From positions 1-21,081 of the forward strand of contig JBBECO010000152.1 in assembly GCA_040881785.1 (NCBI GenBank): a DNA stretch of 21,081 bases, read 5' to 3'. Under the pieces are notes generated by a model. That model was not told the DNA's origin, searched no databases, and saw only the letters and a list, made by a program, of their open reading frames with translations. The stretch comes from JACDCA01 sp040881785. Lineage in GTDB: Bacteria; Acidobacteriota; Vicinamibacteria; Vicinamibacterales; 2-12-FULL-66-21. Below, piece by piece: positions 14,333-21,081 of the stretch (its first letter is position 1; the number at the start of each line of letters is the position of its first letter). The position numbers and the translations under genes are program-made.

Positions 14333-16201
14333 CTACCAGGGCTGCGAGTAGCGCGTGCGGTTCAGATCCGTGTACCGCGTGACCTCGAGCAGCTTCTTCG
14401 GCTGCTCCTTGACGACGCGCATCATCGGCACGCGCTGGCGCTGCTTCATCATCGCGGCGGCGCGTGACTCGAGCTGCGTCCGCTGCTCGGGCGTCAGCGA
14501 GGTGATGTCGTTGTCGCCGAGCAGACCCTCCATCGCTTCCTCGACGCTCGCCGGCGTGACCCTGAGCACGTTGTCGGTGTAGCCCCACGTGATCAGGTTG
14601 TCGTCGGTCTCCGGTTCGAGGATGTACGAGATCAGGTTCCCCTTCGCCTGCGCGGTGCTCACGTAGAACCAGCCGGCCGGCACCTGCACGGTCTCGGTCT
14701 TCTTTTCCACGCCGCTGACGGACTGCAGGTAGTGCCCCTGGAAGTACTCGTTGCGCTGCACGCCCGTCGCGTCGTACACCTCGAGCTCGAGCGACGCGGG
14801 CTCGGTGAAGCGGTGTACCTGGATCCCGTGATCGAGCAGCAGCGGCACGACCTTCGCGATGGAGGCCGAGACGATGTAGCCAAGCGCACGCGGGATGGTG
14901 CGCTTGACGTCGTACTTCAACCAGATGGGCACGTTCTGCAGCGCGTAGGTCTGTGGCGCCCCCTGACCTCGACCGCCGCGACCTTGTGCGCCGGGCTCTG
15001 CCGCGCCCCGGCCCGCAGGGGGCTGTCCGCCCGCCGGCTGGGCTGCGCCTCGACCCCGCCCGCGGCCGCCGCCACCTTCCGGCATCCACACCGGCTCGGT
15101 CCCACGCGACACCAGCGCGTACTCGACGACCACGCCATCCGCGGGCGTGGGATTCGCACCGGCCCGTGTGGCGCGAGCGCGGGAGGCGTTCGTGAGCGCG
15201 CGGATCTCGGCGCCCTTCTCGGCGGCGTGCTTCAGCACGGCCGTCATGCCGATGACCTGACCGCGCACCTGGTGCCGGTACCGCTCGTCCTGCGGAATGG
15301 CTTCGACGACCCCGTTGCGCACGCGATGCGAGCTGGACGGCGTTTCGAACAGCAGGCCGATGGAGTTCACGAGACCCGTGTAGACGTGGTGCTTGCGCGG
15401 CTCCACCGACGTCGATCCCCAGCCACGCACGCCCTCGCGCGTCTGCGGACCCGAATAATCGAAGCCGTCGTACCCCTCGGCCTGCAGCGCCGCGCGGATC
15501 TTTGGAATGATCTGCGCGTAGGGATACGCGCGAAGCTCGGCGTCCGCGGCTGGGTTCAGCGTGCCCTGCCACGTCAGGGTGTAGGGCGCGGAGCCGCCGT
15601 GGTGCGTGTCGATGTGGATGTCGGGCGTCCACTCGTTCAGCACGCGGGTCACCAGCGCGTAAATCTCCTGCGACTCCAGCTTGATGTAGTCGCGGTTCAT
15701 GTCGAAGCCTTCTTCGTTCGTCCGCCGGCGGACCTCGCCGCCGTCCGGGTTGATCAGCGGCACGAACAGCACGATCACATCGTCCAGCAGCTTCTGAAGC
15801 TCGCCGGAGACGAGATCGCGGGCGACGAGCTGCGAGGCCTCCTTGCCGGCCGTCTCGCCGCCGTGGACGGCGTTGGCGATGAGCACGATCGTCTTGCCGG
15901 AGCGGATCGCGTCCTGGGGCGAGCTGACGGGATCTTTCGCGATGGTGACCAGCGTGAACTCACGGTCCAGCAGCGTCTTCGTGAGCGGACGGATGCTCAC
16001 GCGATCGCTCATGGCGTCGAGCTCGTACCAGAACTTCATCAGCGGCTCGAACGGCGTCGGCCCGGACTTGAAGTTCTGCGCTTCCTGATACGTCCGGGGC
16101 TGTGCCTGCGACTGCCTGGCACCGGCGGGATGGACGAGAAGGCCCGTCAGCGCGAGGACGAGCGCCGCGAACGTCAGGCGGAAAAATGGTGGTCGGATCA
16201 T
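14333..16201 (-). CDS. Exported M14-family zinc carboxypeptidase
   Basis: A 622-residue protein with a signal peptide (MIRPPFFRLTFAALVLALTGLLVHPAGA). The M14 catalytic domain shows HGGETAGKE (zinc ligands H113 and E116), NPDG (151-154), FDMNRDY (substrate-binding Asn-Arg at 169-170) and HIDTHHGG (zinc His about 200). A downstream LLFETPSSSHR probably carries the general-base Glu. Around residues 373-417 lies a low-complexity Gly/Arg/Ala/Pro-rich insertion of GRG repeats. It separates the peptidase from a C-terminal beta-rich region. A peptidase of exogenous peptides or peptidoglycan cross-links in the periplasm is likely. It diverges from the ABC gene. CATAAT ends 7 nt before its ATG. Length is above the domain minimum because of the C-terminal region. 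Confidence 0.9.
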   Translation of the reverse strand: MIRPPFFRLTFAALVLALTGLLVHPAGARQSQAQPRTYQEAQNFKSGPTPFEPLMKFWYELDAMSDRVSIRPLTKTLLDREFTLVTIAKDPVSSPQDAIRSGKTIVLIANAVHGGETAGKEASQLVARDLVSGELQKLLDDVIVLFVPLINPDGGEVRRRTNEEGFDMNRDYIKLESQEIYALVTRVLNEWTPDIHIDTHHGGSAPYTLTWQGTLNPAADAELRAYPYAQIIPKIRAALQAEGYDGFDYSGPQTREGVRGWGSTSVEPRKHHVYTGLVNSIGLLFETPSSSHRVRNGVVEAIPQDERYRHQVRGQVIGMTAVLKHAAEKGAEIRALTNASRARATRAGANPTPADGVVVEYALVSRGTEPVWMPEGGGGRGRGRGAAQPAGGQPPAGRGAAEPGAQGRGGRGQGAPQTYALQNVPIWLKYDVKRTIPRALGYIVSASIAKVVPLLLDHGIQVHRFTEPASLELEVYDATGVQRNEYFQGHYLQSVSGVEKKTETVQVPAGWFYVSTAQAKGNLISYILEPETDDNLITWGYTDNVLRVTPASVEEAMEGLLGDNDITSLTPEQRTQLESRAAAMMKQRQRVPMMRVVKEQPKKLLEVTRYTDLNRTRYSQPW

Positions 16202-16245
16202 GCCCGCGATTATGTCTTATCTCCGTGCCGGATAAGAATTGATGC
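16202..16245. promoter_or_regulatory. Divergent promoters for M14 peptidase and ABC ATPase
   Basis: CATAAT on the minus strand (16209-16214) is 7 nt from the M14 ATG. On the plus strand TAAGAAT (16233-16239) is 6 nt from the GTG at 16246, a weaker match. The 44-bp space has no ribosome binding site, so both mRNAs could be leaderless. Confidence 0.4.
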
Positions 16246-17166
16246 GTGGCGCATCAACCGGCGATTGGAGTCGCCGCGCTCCGGAAGGCGTACGGCCGCA
16301 CGGTGGCCGTGCAGGACGTTTCCTTCGAGGTGCAGCCGGGGGAGATCTTCGGCTTGATCGGACCGAACGGCGCCGGCAAAACCACGACCATGGAATGCGT
16401 CGAGGGGCTGCGCACGCCCGATCGAGGGACCATCTCGGTGCTCGGAATGGACCCCAGCCGAGACAGCCGCGCGCTGCAACAGCGGATCGGCGTGCAGCTG
16501 CAGGAAGCGCAGCTTCAGAAGCGAGTCAAGGTGCGGGAAGCCGTGGCCCTGTGGGCCTCTCTATACCGGAAGCCGGCGGACGGCGATCGGCTCATCGAGC
16601 AGCTCGGCCTGGGCGACAAGCGCAACGCCTGGTTCATGACGCTCTCCGGCGGCCAGAAGCAGCGGCTCTTCATCGTGCTCGCGCTCATCAACGACCCTGA
16701 GCTGGTGTTCCTCGACGAATTGACGACGGGACTGGACCCGCAGGCGCGCCGGGCGATCTGGGAGCTCGTGCGCGGTATCCGCCAGCGCGGCAAGACGGTC
16801 TTTCTCACGACGCATCTCATGGAGGAGGCCGAGCGACTGTGCGACCGTGTCGCAATCCTCGACCACGGCCGCATCGTCGATGTCGGCACGCCCGCCGAGC
16901 TCGTGAGACGGCACTGTCCCGAGCGGACGGTGTTCGTGGCGACCGACGACGTCTCGGCACCGGAGCGCTTTCGGTCCATTCCGCGCATCCAGTCGGTGGA
17001 GAGCGATGGAGCGCAGGTGATCATCCGCGGACGCGGCGACGACCTCGTCACGCAGGTGATCCAGTGTCTCGCCGAGCATCGGATCCCCGTCATCGACTTC
17101 CGCACCGAGGTGCCGACACTCGAGGACGTCTTTCTCCGGCTCACCGGTCATACCATCCGCGACTGA
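16246..17166 (+). CDS. ABC-2 type transporter ATP-binding protein
   Basis: A 306-residue cytoplasmic ATPase. Walker A GPNGAGKTT (39-47), the Q-loop near VQLQEAQLQ, signature LSGGQKQR (133-140), Walker B LVFLDE (153-158) followed by LTTGLDPQARR, and the H-loop TTHLMEEAERLCDR. The C-terminus, after about residue 220, is the regulatory extension seen in drug and polysaccharide exporters of the ABC-2 type. Start at GTG 16246 (MAHQPAIGVAALRKAYGRT) is the first codon that gives the usual N-terminus. It forms an operon with the permease gene 10 bp downstream. The substrate cannot be told from sequence alone; drug-like export (DrrA-type) or lipid export is possible. Confidence 0.95.
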   Translation: MAHQPAIGVAALRKAYGRTVAVQDVSFEVQPGEIFGLIGPNGAGKTTTMECVEGLRTPDRGTISVLGMDPSRDSRALQQRIGVQLQEAQLQKRVKVREAVALWASLYRKPADGDRLIEQLGLGDKRNAWFMTLSGGQKQRLFIVLALINDPELVFLDELTTGLDPQARRAIWELVRGIRQRGKTVFLTTHLMEEAERLCDRVAILDHGRIVDVGTPAELVRRHCPERTVFVATDDVSAPERFRSIPRIQSVESDGAQVIIRGRGDDLVTQVIQCLAEHRIPVIDFRTEVPTLEDVFLRLTGHTIRD

Positions 17167-17176
17167 GCATGCCGAC

Positions 17177-17926
17177 ATGATGCGTGGACTCTGGCGACTG
17201 ACCTGGCTCGAAATCAAGATCTTCGTGCGCGAGCCGCTGGGCGTGATCGGCACCGTCGGCGTGCCGGTGCTGATCTTCGTTCTGCTGGCGCGGATGCTCG
17301 GCACGCGAACGGGAGCCCTGCCGCCTGATGCACCTCGTGTCTTTTCGGCGGACCTGCCGATCTTTGCGTCCATGCTGATCGCCGCCAGTGCCGTGCTGTC
17401 GCTCGTGACCGTGATAGCGATCTATCGTGAGGGAGGGATCCTGAAACGGCTGCGGGCCACGCCGCTGCGGCCCGAGACGATCCTGACCGCGCACGTCCTG
17501 GTCAAGCTGCTGTTCACCGCCGTGACCCTGGGGCTGCTCGTCCTGGCAGGCCGGCGTTACTACCCGCTGGATGCCGGCGTCCCGATCCTCTCGTTCACGC
17601 TGGCGTTGCTCTTCAGCACGGCGACCATCATCTCGCTCGGGTTCCTGATTGCGAGCGTGGTGCCGGGGGCCCGCTTCGCGCAGCCGATCGGCACGCTGAT
17701 CATCTATCCGATGCTCGGGATCTCGGGCCTGTTCGTGCCGGTGGAGTCGCTTCCGCAGTGGGCGCAGACCGTGGCGCGCGCGCTGCCGCTCACGTACGCC
17801 GTGTCGCTGCTCCGCGGCATCTGGCATGGCGCGGGCTGGTCCGCGCATGCCGGTGATGTCGCCGTCCTGGCGCTGATGGCGGTCGTCTTCACGGCGCTGT
17901 CGGCGCGGCTGTTCCGATGGGAGTAG
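17177..17926 (+). CDS. ABC-2 type transporter permease
   Basis: A 249-residue inner-membrane protein. The N-terminus MMRGLWRLTWLEIKIFVREPLG is the amphipathic elbow helix of ABC-2 permeases. Six hydrophobic segments follow, roughly residues 23-42, 53-77, 104-126, 135-160, 168-190 and 222-244, with the conserved ATPLRPETILTAHVLVKL cytoplasmic loop and YPMLGISGLFVPVESLPQWAQTVARALPLTYAVSLLRGIW near the end. Partner of the preceding ATPase, which it probably pairs with as a dimer. Its stop TAG belongs to a GTAG immediately before a REP-like palindrome, so the C-terminus borders the repeat. An ATG at 17180 would also be possible. Confidence 0.93.
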   Translation: MMRGLWRLTWLEIKIFVREPLGVIGTVGVPVLIFVLLARMLGTRTGALPPDAPRVFSADLPIFASMLIAASAVLSLVTVIAIYREGGILKRLRATPLRPETILTAHVLVKLLFTAVTLGLLVLAGRRYYPLDAGVPILSFTLALLFSTATIISLGFLIASVVPGARFAQPIGTLIIYPMLGISGLFVPVESLPQWAQTVARALPLTYAVSLLRGIWHGAGWSAHAGDVAVLALMAVVFTALSARLFRWE

Positions 17927-17952
17927 AGGCAGCCCTAAAAGGGCTGCGCTAC
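17923..17952. repeat. REP-like palindrome, class 1, copy 2
   Basis: GTAG (17923-17926) precedes GCAGCCCT (17929-17936), loop AAA, AGGGCTGC (17940-17947), and GCTAC (17948-17952). GTAG is present on both strands at the ends, and the permease stop TAG is part of the first. The rest of the space up to 17978 contains nothing I recognise. Confidence 0.7.
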
Positions 17953-17978
17953 CGGTCGTAAGCTTTCCTCGAGCCAGA

Positions 17979-18317
17979 TCAGAGCGCCAGAATCTCCCGA
18001 AGCTTCTCCTCCACAGAGTGAAGCTCTGAGGGCGGAAGCTCGCCCATCTTGCTGGCGATCATGTCGCGTTTAATGGTCCTGACGATGCCCGTGACGATGG
18101 ACGGGGACAGAAGGCCGGATTCGCGCCACGCCTCGATCTTGTGGTCTCCCACCAGAAGCCGGCCGACATTACTGGTGATGGCTGCGAGGATCGTCTCCCG
18201 CCGACCCTGATGATACGTGTCGGTGCTGACGATCAGACCGGGGCGCTGCTTTGCACCCCTCTCATCGGCAAAAACGAACTTGACGAGCACGACATCGCCC
18301 CGACTAAAGGTCGTCAT
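17979..18317 (-). CDS. MazF/PemK-family toxin
   Basis: A 112-residue protein matching the type II toxin family of mRNA interferases. Key features are the N-terminal GDVVLVKFVFADERGAKQRPGLIVSTD (SH3-like beta-barrel start with the conserved RP motif), ILAAITSN, and the C-terminal GIVRTIKRDMIASKMGELPPSELHSVEEKLREIL with helix. The family cleaves RNA at short motifs when free of antitoxin. Its ATG overlaps the antitoxin stop by 14 bp, the usual coupled arrangement. No promoter of its own is visible. Upstream is the RHH-like antitoxin, and downstream is a REP-like element. Confidence 0.88.
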   Translation of the reverse strand: MTTFSRGDVVLVKFVFADERGAKQRPGLIVSTDTYHQGRRETILAAITSNVGRLLVGDHKIEAWRESGLLSPSIVTGIVRTIKRDMIASKMGELPPSELHSVEEKLREILAL

Positions 18318-18561
18318 ACGCCGCGTCCTTTGGATTGTTCCAAAGGTCCGCCAGGACTGGATCGGCGCGTTCGTTGAGTGCGATCAGATCGGCGGCCGAC
18401 AACTCGTCGGCGAGATCGTGCTTCAAGCGTGCCTCGACGGCCTCCCACACGTAGTCACGAATCGATTGATCGCGTTTCGCCGCTGCAATGTGAATGCGGC
18501 GCCGCGCTTCGCGTGAAACATCAATGCTCAGGCGCGCTCGACGCTGGGTCGTAGTAGGCAC
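18304..18561 (-). CDS. RHH-like antitoxin of the MazF/PemK module
   Basis: An 85-residue protein from GTG 18561 (MPTTTQRRARLSIDVSREARRR). The segment RARLSIDVSREARRRIHIAAAKRDQSIRDYVWEAVEARLKHDLADE fits a ribbon-helix-helix DNA-binding domain, and the acidic C-terminus (LNERADPVLADLWNNPKDAAYDDL) fits a toxin-neutralising tail. A longer frame from GTG 18576 exists. I prefer 18561 because a -35/-10 pair with 17-bp spacing ends 5 nt upstream of it. A partial dyad between those boxes suggests autorepression. First gene of the two-gene module. Confidence 0.8.
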   Translation of the reverse strand: MPTTTQRRARLSIDVSREARRRIHIAAAKRDQSIRDYVWEAVEARLKHDLADELSAADLIALNERADPVLADLWNNPKDAAYDDL

Positions 18562-18566
18562 GGCCC

Positions 18567-18595
18567 AACATGGCACAAATACGTAAATGTGTCAA
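18567..18595 (-). promoter_or_regulatory. Toxin-antitoxin promoter with dyad operator
   Basis: TTGACA (18590-18595), 17 bp, then CATGTT (18567-18572) read on the minus strand, 5 nt before GTG 18561. The partial dyad CACA-AA-TACGTA-AA-TGTG (14 of 18 positions symmetric, 18574-18591) lies between them, where a repressor would block polymerase. Confidence 0.55.
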
Positions 18596-18598
18596 GTC

Positions 18599-18613
18599 AA
18601 AGGGCTGCGCTAC
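18599..18613. repeat. REP-like half element, class 1, copy 3
   Basis: AAAGGGCTGCGCTAC matches the right half of copies 1 and 2 exactly, but the left arm GCAGCCC is absent. Its CTAC, read as GTAG, contains the stop codon of the ADOP permease. Confidence 0.65.
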
Positions 18614-20763
18614 TCGGCCCGGAGCGCGATCACCGGATCCACGCGGGTCGCGCGCCGCCCCGGGACGTAGCTGGCCAGAAGCGCCACACCCGTCAGACCC
18701 GCCGCCACCACGCCGAACGTCAGGGGATCGAACGGCTTCACGCCGAACAGCAGGTCCGCCATCAGCCTCGTGAGGAACGCCGCTCCCAGGGCGCCGATCA
18801 CGACGCCAGCGACGGCAAGCGTCGCCGCCTGACCCACCACCATCCGCAGGACGTCGGACCGCTGCGCGCCGAGCGCGAGCCGGATGCCGATCTCCTGCGT
18901 CCGCTGCGTCACGCTGTAGGCAATGACGCCGTAGATGCCGACGGCCGCGAGGAGCAAAGCGGCGCCCGCGAAGATCGCGAGCATCACCATCATCAGCCGT
19001 CGCTCGGCCACCGACTGCGACACCACTTCGTCCATCGTTCGGATGTCGGCCAGGGCCAGCTCGGCGTCCTGCGCGCGCAGAATGTCGCGCACCGCCGAGA
19101 TCACGCGGCTCGGCTCTCCCGCCGTGCGGAGCGTGAGCGTCATCGAGCCGTCGCCGTTACGCGCGAGCGGCCAGTACGTCATGGACCGCACCTCGGCATC
19201 CAGCCCGGCATGGACGACATCGCCGACGACCCCGACGATCTCGTCCTCGATGTCTTCGTTCCAGCTGACCGTGATGCGCTTGCCGATCGGATCCTCGTTC
19301 GGCCAGTGGCGCCGGGCCAGCGCCTCGTTCACGATGACCTTGTTGACCGCGTCGGATGGCTGGCGTTCGTCGAACAGGCGCCCCAGGATCAGCGGGATGC
19401 CCATCGCCCTGAAGTAGTCCTTCGTGATCACGCGGACGTCGGCGACCGGCTCGTGCCCGCGCGGCGGCGCCGGCTCTCCGACGACTTCGTACCCGGTCGC
19501 CGAGCCAAGACCGACCAGAGGGAGGGAGCTGATGGCGCCGGCAGACTCGACGCCGGGCACCTGCTGCACGCGCTCGAGCAGCCGCTCGAAGAACTGCACC
19601 CGCTTCGGAGCGTCCGCGTATCGTGCCTGCGGCAGCGACACGCGCATCGTCATCGTGCGGTCGGTCTCGAAGCCGGCATCGACGTCCATGAGGCGCGCAA
19701 AGCTGCGGACGAGCAGGCCCGCCCCGACGAGCAGCACGAGCGCGAGCGCGATCTCGACGACGACGAAGGCCGATCTGGTCCGCGCGCCACGCGCCGCCGA
19801 ACCCGTGCGCCCGCCTTCTTTCAATGACTCGTTCAGGCTCGCGCCGGCGGCACTGAAGGCCGGGATCAGGCCGAAGAAGATCCCGCTGACCAGCGTCGCG
19901 CCCATCGTGAAAGCCAGGACGGGTCCGTCGATCCCAACCATCTCGAGCCGCTGGATCGGCAGGCGCTCCGCAACCACCGCCCGCAGGACCTGCAATCCCC
20001 ACCAGGCGAGCGCCAGGCCGGCCGCGCCACCCGCGGCGGCGAGGACCACGCTCTCGGCGAGCAGCTGCCGGATCAGACGCCCGCGTCCGGCGCCGAGCGC
20101 CGCGCGGACGGCGAGCTCGCGCTGGCGTGCGGTGGCGCGCGCGAGGAGCAGGTTCGCGACGTTGGCGCAGGCGATCAACAGCACGAACGCGACCGCGCCC
20201 AGCATGACCAGCAGCGCCGGACGGATGTCCCCCGTGAGCTGCTCCCGAAGCGGCACGACGCGCGCCGTCCAGCCGGTGTTGAAGTCGGGAAACATGCTCG
20301 TGAGTTCGCCGGCCACGCGCGTCATGTCGCGCTGCGCCTGCTCGGCGCTCACGCCGGGCTTCAGCCTGCCGACGGTCGTCAGCCACCGGCCGCGCGGCGT
20401 GCGTGCCTCAGCCGGCATGCGCAACGGAAGCCAGAGGTCCACGGTCTTGTCGAGGAAGGAGAACCCGGCCGGCATCACGCCGACGATCGAATGGCTCACG
20501 CCCTGCAGCGTGAGTCCACGCGTCAGGATCTCAGGATCCTGCTGGAGCCGCGTCCTCCAGAGACGATCGCTGATGACCACGGTTCGGCTGTCCCTGTCTT
20601 CCTCAGATCTGAACCACCGTCCCATGGACGGCTGCACGCCGACGACGGGAAAGAACTCCGGGGTGACGTACTGGAAGGGGATCTCCACGGGATCGCCGCG
20701 GCCGGTCAGCGTGGCGTTGAACGCCAGGCTGGCACCGCCGATGTCTTCGAACACCTGGTTCAT
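18610..20763 (-). CDS. ADOP/MacB-type ABC permease, 5'-truncated (probable pseudogene)
   Basis: A 717-residue open frame. It begins with the MacB-like periplasmic core, then FtsX-like permease domains with VPLREQLTGDIRPALLVMLGAVAFVLLIACANVANLLLARATARQRELAVRAALGAGRGRL and, near the C-terminus, a second FtsX domain (QEIGIRLALGAQRSDVLRMVVGQ). These are typical of acidobacterial ADOP permeases, which usually have 800-900 residues. In-frame homology continues upstream of the ATG to 20841 (LVWEHNIP and NVVSPGNFIHWRE), then a TGA stands at 20842-20844. The N-terminal 75-95 residues, with the first transmembrane helix, are missing. No ribosome site or -10 box precedes ATG 20763. The stop is inside a REP-like GTAG. 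The remnant is probably non-functional unless it pairs with other permeases. Confidence 0.85.
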   Translation of the reverse strand: MNQVFEDIGGASLAFNATLTGRGDPVEIPFQYVTPEFFPVVGVQPSMGRWFRSEEDRDSRTVVISDRLWRTRLQQDPEILTRGLTLQGVSHSIVGVMPAGFSFLDKTVDLWLPLRMPAEARTPRGRWLTTVGRLKPGVSAEQAQRDMTRVAGELTSMFPDFNTGWTARVVPLREQLTGDIRPALLVMLGAVAFVLLIACANVANLLLARATARQRELAVRAALGAGRGRLIRQLLAESVVLAAAGGAAGLALAWWGLQVLRAVVAERLPIQRLEMVGIDGPVLAFTMGATLVSGIFFGLIPAFSAAGASLNESLKEGGRTGSAARGARTRSAFVVVEIALALVLLVGAGLLVRSFARLMDVDAGFETDRTMTMRVSLPQARYADAPKRVQFFERLLERVQQVPGVESAGAISSLPLVGLGSATGYEVVGEPAPPRGHEPVADVRVITKDYFRAMGIPLILGRLFDERQPSDAVNKVIVNEALARRHWPNEDPIGKRITVSWNEDIEDEIVGVVGDVVHAGLDAEVRSMTYWPLARNGDGSMTLTLRTAGEPSRVISAVRDILRAQDAELALADIRTMDEVVSQSVAERRLMMVMLAIFAGAALLLAAVGIYGVIAYSVTQRTQEIGIRLALGAQRSDVLRMVVGQAATLAVAGVVIGALGAAFLTRLMADLLFGVKPFDPLTFGVVAAGLTGVALLASYVPGRRATRVDPVIALRAE

Positions 20764-20930
20764 CTCGCGCCAGTGGATGAAATTCCCCGGCGAGACGACG
20801 TTGTTCTTCCGGTCGCGCGGGATGTTGTGTTCCCAGACCAGTCAGGCAGAAGGGTTACGTCCGCGATCCGGGCGTGCGACTCGCATGAACGCTGTTCAAT
20901 CATTGATCGCTGTACGCGCGCTGCGCGGTC
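20764..20930 (-). other. Remnant of the permease 5' end and junction to the ABC ATPase tail
   Basis: 20764-20841 still encodes permease sequence in frame (LVWEHNIPRDRKN, then NVVSPGNFIHWRE). Beyond 20842 no permease-like sequence is visible in any frame, and an imperfect operator-like repeat stands at 20886-20898. I read this as a deletion or rearrangement junction. Confidence 0.55.
20886..20898. promoter_or_regulatory. Inverted repeat TGAAC-GCT-GTTCA, TetR-type operator candidate
   Basis: A perfect 5-3-5 inverted repeat in the space between the ABC ATPase tail and the truncated permease. Similar dyads serve TetR-family repressors of exporter genes. Its assignment is an inference from symmetry only. 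Confidence 0.35.
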
Positions 20931-21080
20931 TCACCAAGGCGGGAGCGTCCTGTAGAGAAACTCCTGCAGAAACGCGTCTTTGGAGGCGAGGAGCTCGTCG
21001 GCGCTGCCTTCGAAGTAGATCCGGGCGTCGTGCAGGACCATGAAGGTCGCGCGGTCCGGCTCGCCTTCCGCAATCGGCCG
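20931..21080 (-). CDS. ABC transporter ATP-binding protein, MlaF-like, C-terminal fragment (continues beyond window)
   Basis: 49 residues end at TGA 20931-20933. The segment FMVLHDARIYFEGSADELLASKDAFLQEFLYRTLPPW is the usual C-terminal extension of MlaF-like ABC ATPases, which transport phospholipids or hydrophobic compounds across the envelope; the earlier Walker motifs lie outside the window. Identification rests on this tail only. The gene is oriented towards the truncated permease. Confidence 0.65.
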   Translation of the reverse strand, partial: RPIAEGEPDRATFMVLHDARIYFEGSADELLASKDAFLQEFLYRTLPPW

Positions 21081-21081
21081 G

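Noticed and set aside
17979..18561. The toxin-antitoxin pair as a novel system
   Set aside because: Both proteins fit known MazF/PemK and RHH families in the usual order; only the promoter layout is noteworthy.

Overview
The window is a GC-rich bacterial chromosome segment of about 21 kb, probably from an uncultured Acidobacteriota. The Vicinamibacteria (subdivision 6) are my best guess, by inference only. The reasons are an ADOP/MacB-type permease, a relative of the acidobacterial VWFA-related secreted proteins, many Ala/Pro-rich exported proteins, and several start codons that sit directly after a -10-like hexamer. A 100-N gap at 2733-2832, flanked by an exact 55-bp duplication, shows that this is a short-read scaffold, probably a metagenome-assembled genome.

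Layout. 1-3008: the tail of an FmdB-type zinc-ribbon protein, then galU (-) and serS (+) diverging from a 67-bp promoter region, then a small winged-helix-like gene broken by the gap. 3094-5653: two exported proteins of unknown function, the second preceded by a helically spaced GAATCC array and followed by a perfect 16-bp inverted repeat. 5737-5826: tRNA-Ser(UGA), about 3 kb from serS. 5907-7695: a YqaA/DedA-like membrane protein and two class I methyltransferases. 7719-10096: a translationally coupled pair of CNNM/CBS (CorC/HlyC-like) membrane proteins. 10202-11407: a NamZ-type (DUF1343) muramidase. 11434-12094: two small basic proteins. 12186-14071: a Tat-exported M19-like dipeptidase lacking recognisable metal ligands, and a VWFA-related protein that has lost its VWA core. 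14333-16201: an exported M14 carboxypeptidase. 16246-17926: an ABC-2 type exporter (ATPase plus permease). 17979-18561: a MazF/PemK toxin with an RHH-like antitoxin. 18610-20841: a 5'-truncated ADOP permease. 20931-21080: the C-terminus of an MlaF-like ABC ATPase.

The gene content is mostly housekeeping and envelope or export functions (UDP-glucose synthesis, muropeptide and peptide hydrolysis, ion-transport-like membrane proteins, exporters). I see no phage, CRISPR array, biosynthetic cluster or complete transposon, and I did not find a convincing new multi-gene system.

The most interesting structure is between and at the ends of genes. Palindromes flanked by GTAG, like REP elements, occur in at least two sequence classes, and several genes stop inside the GTAG (or GTAA) tetranucleotide. 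Short tandem repeats with a 10- to 14-bp period lie in three intergenic spaces. A set of likely leaderless promoters, with a TANNNT-like hexamer 5-8 nt before the start codon, recurs across the window.
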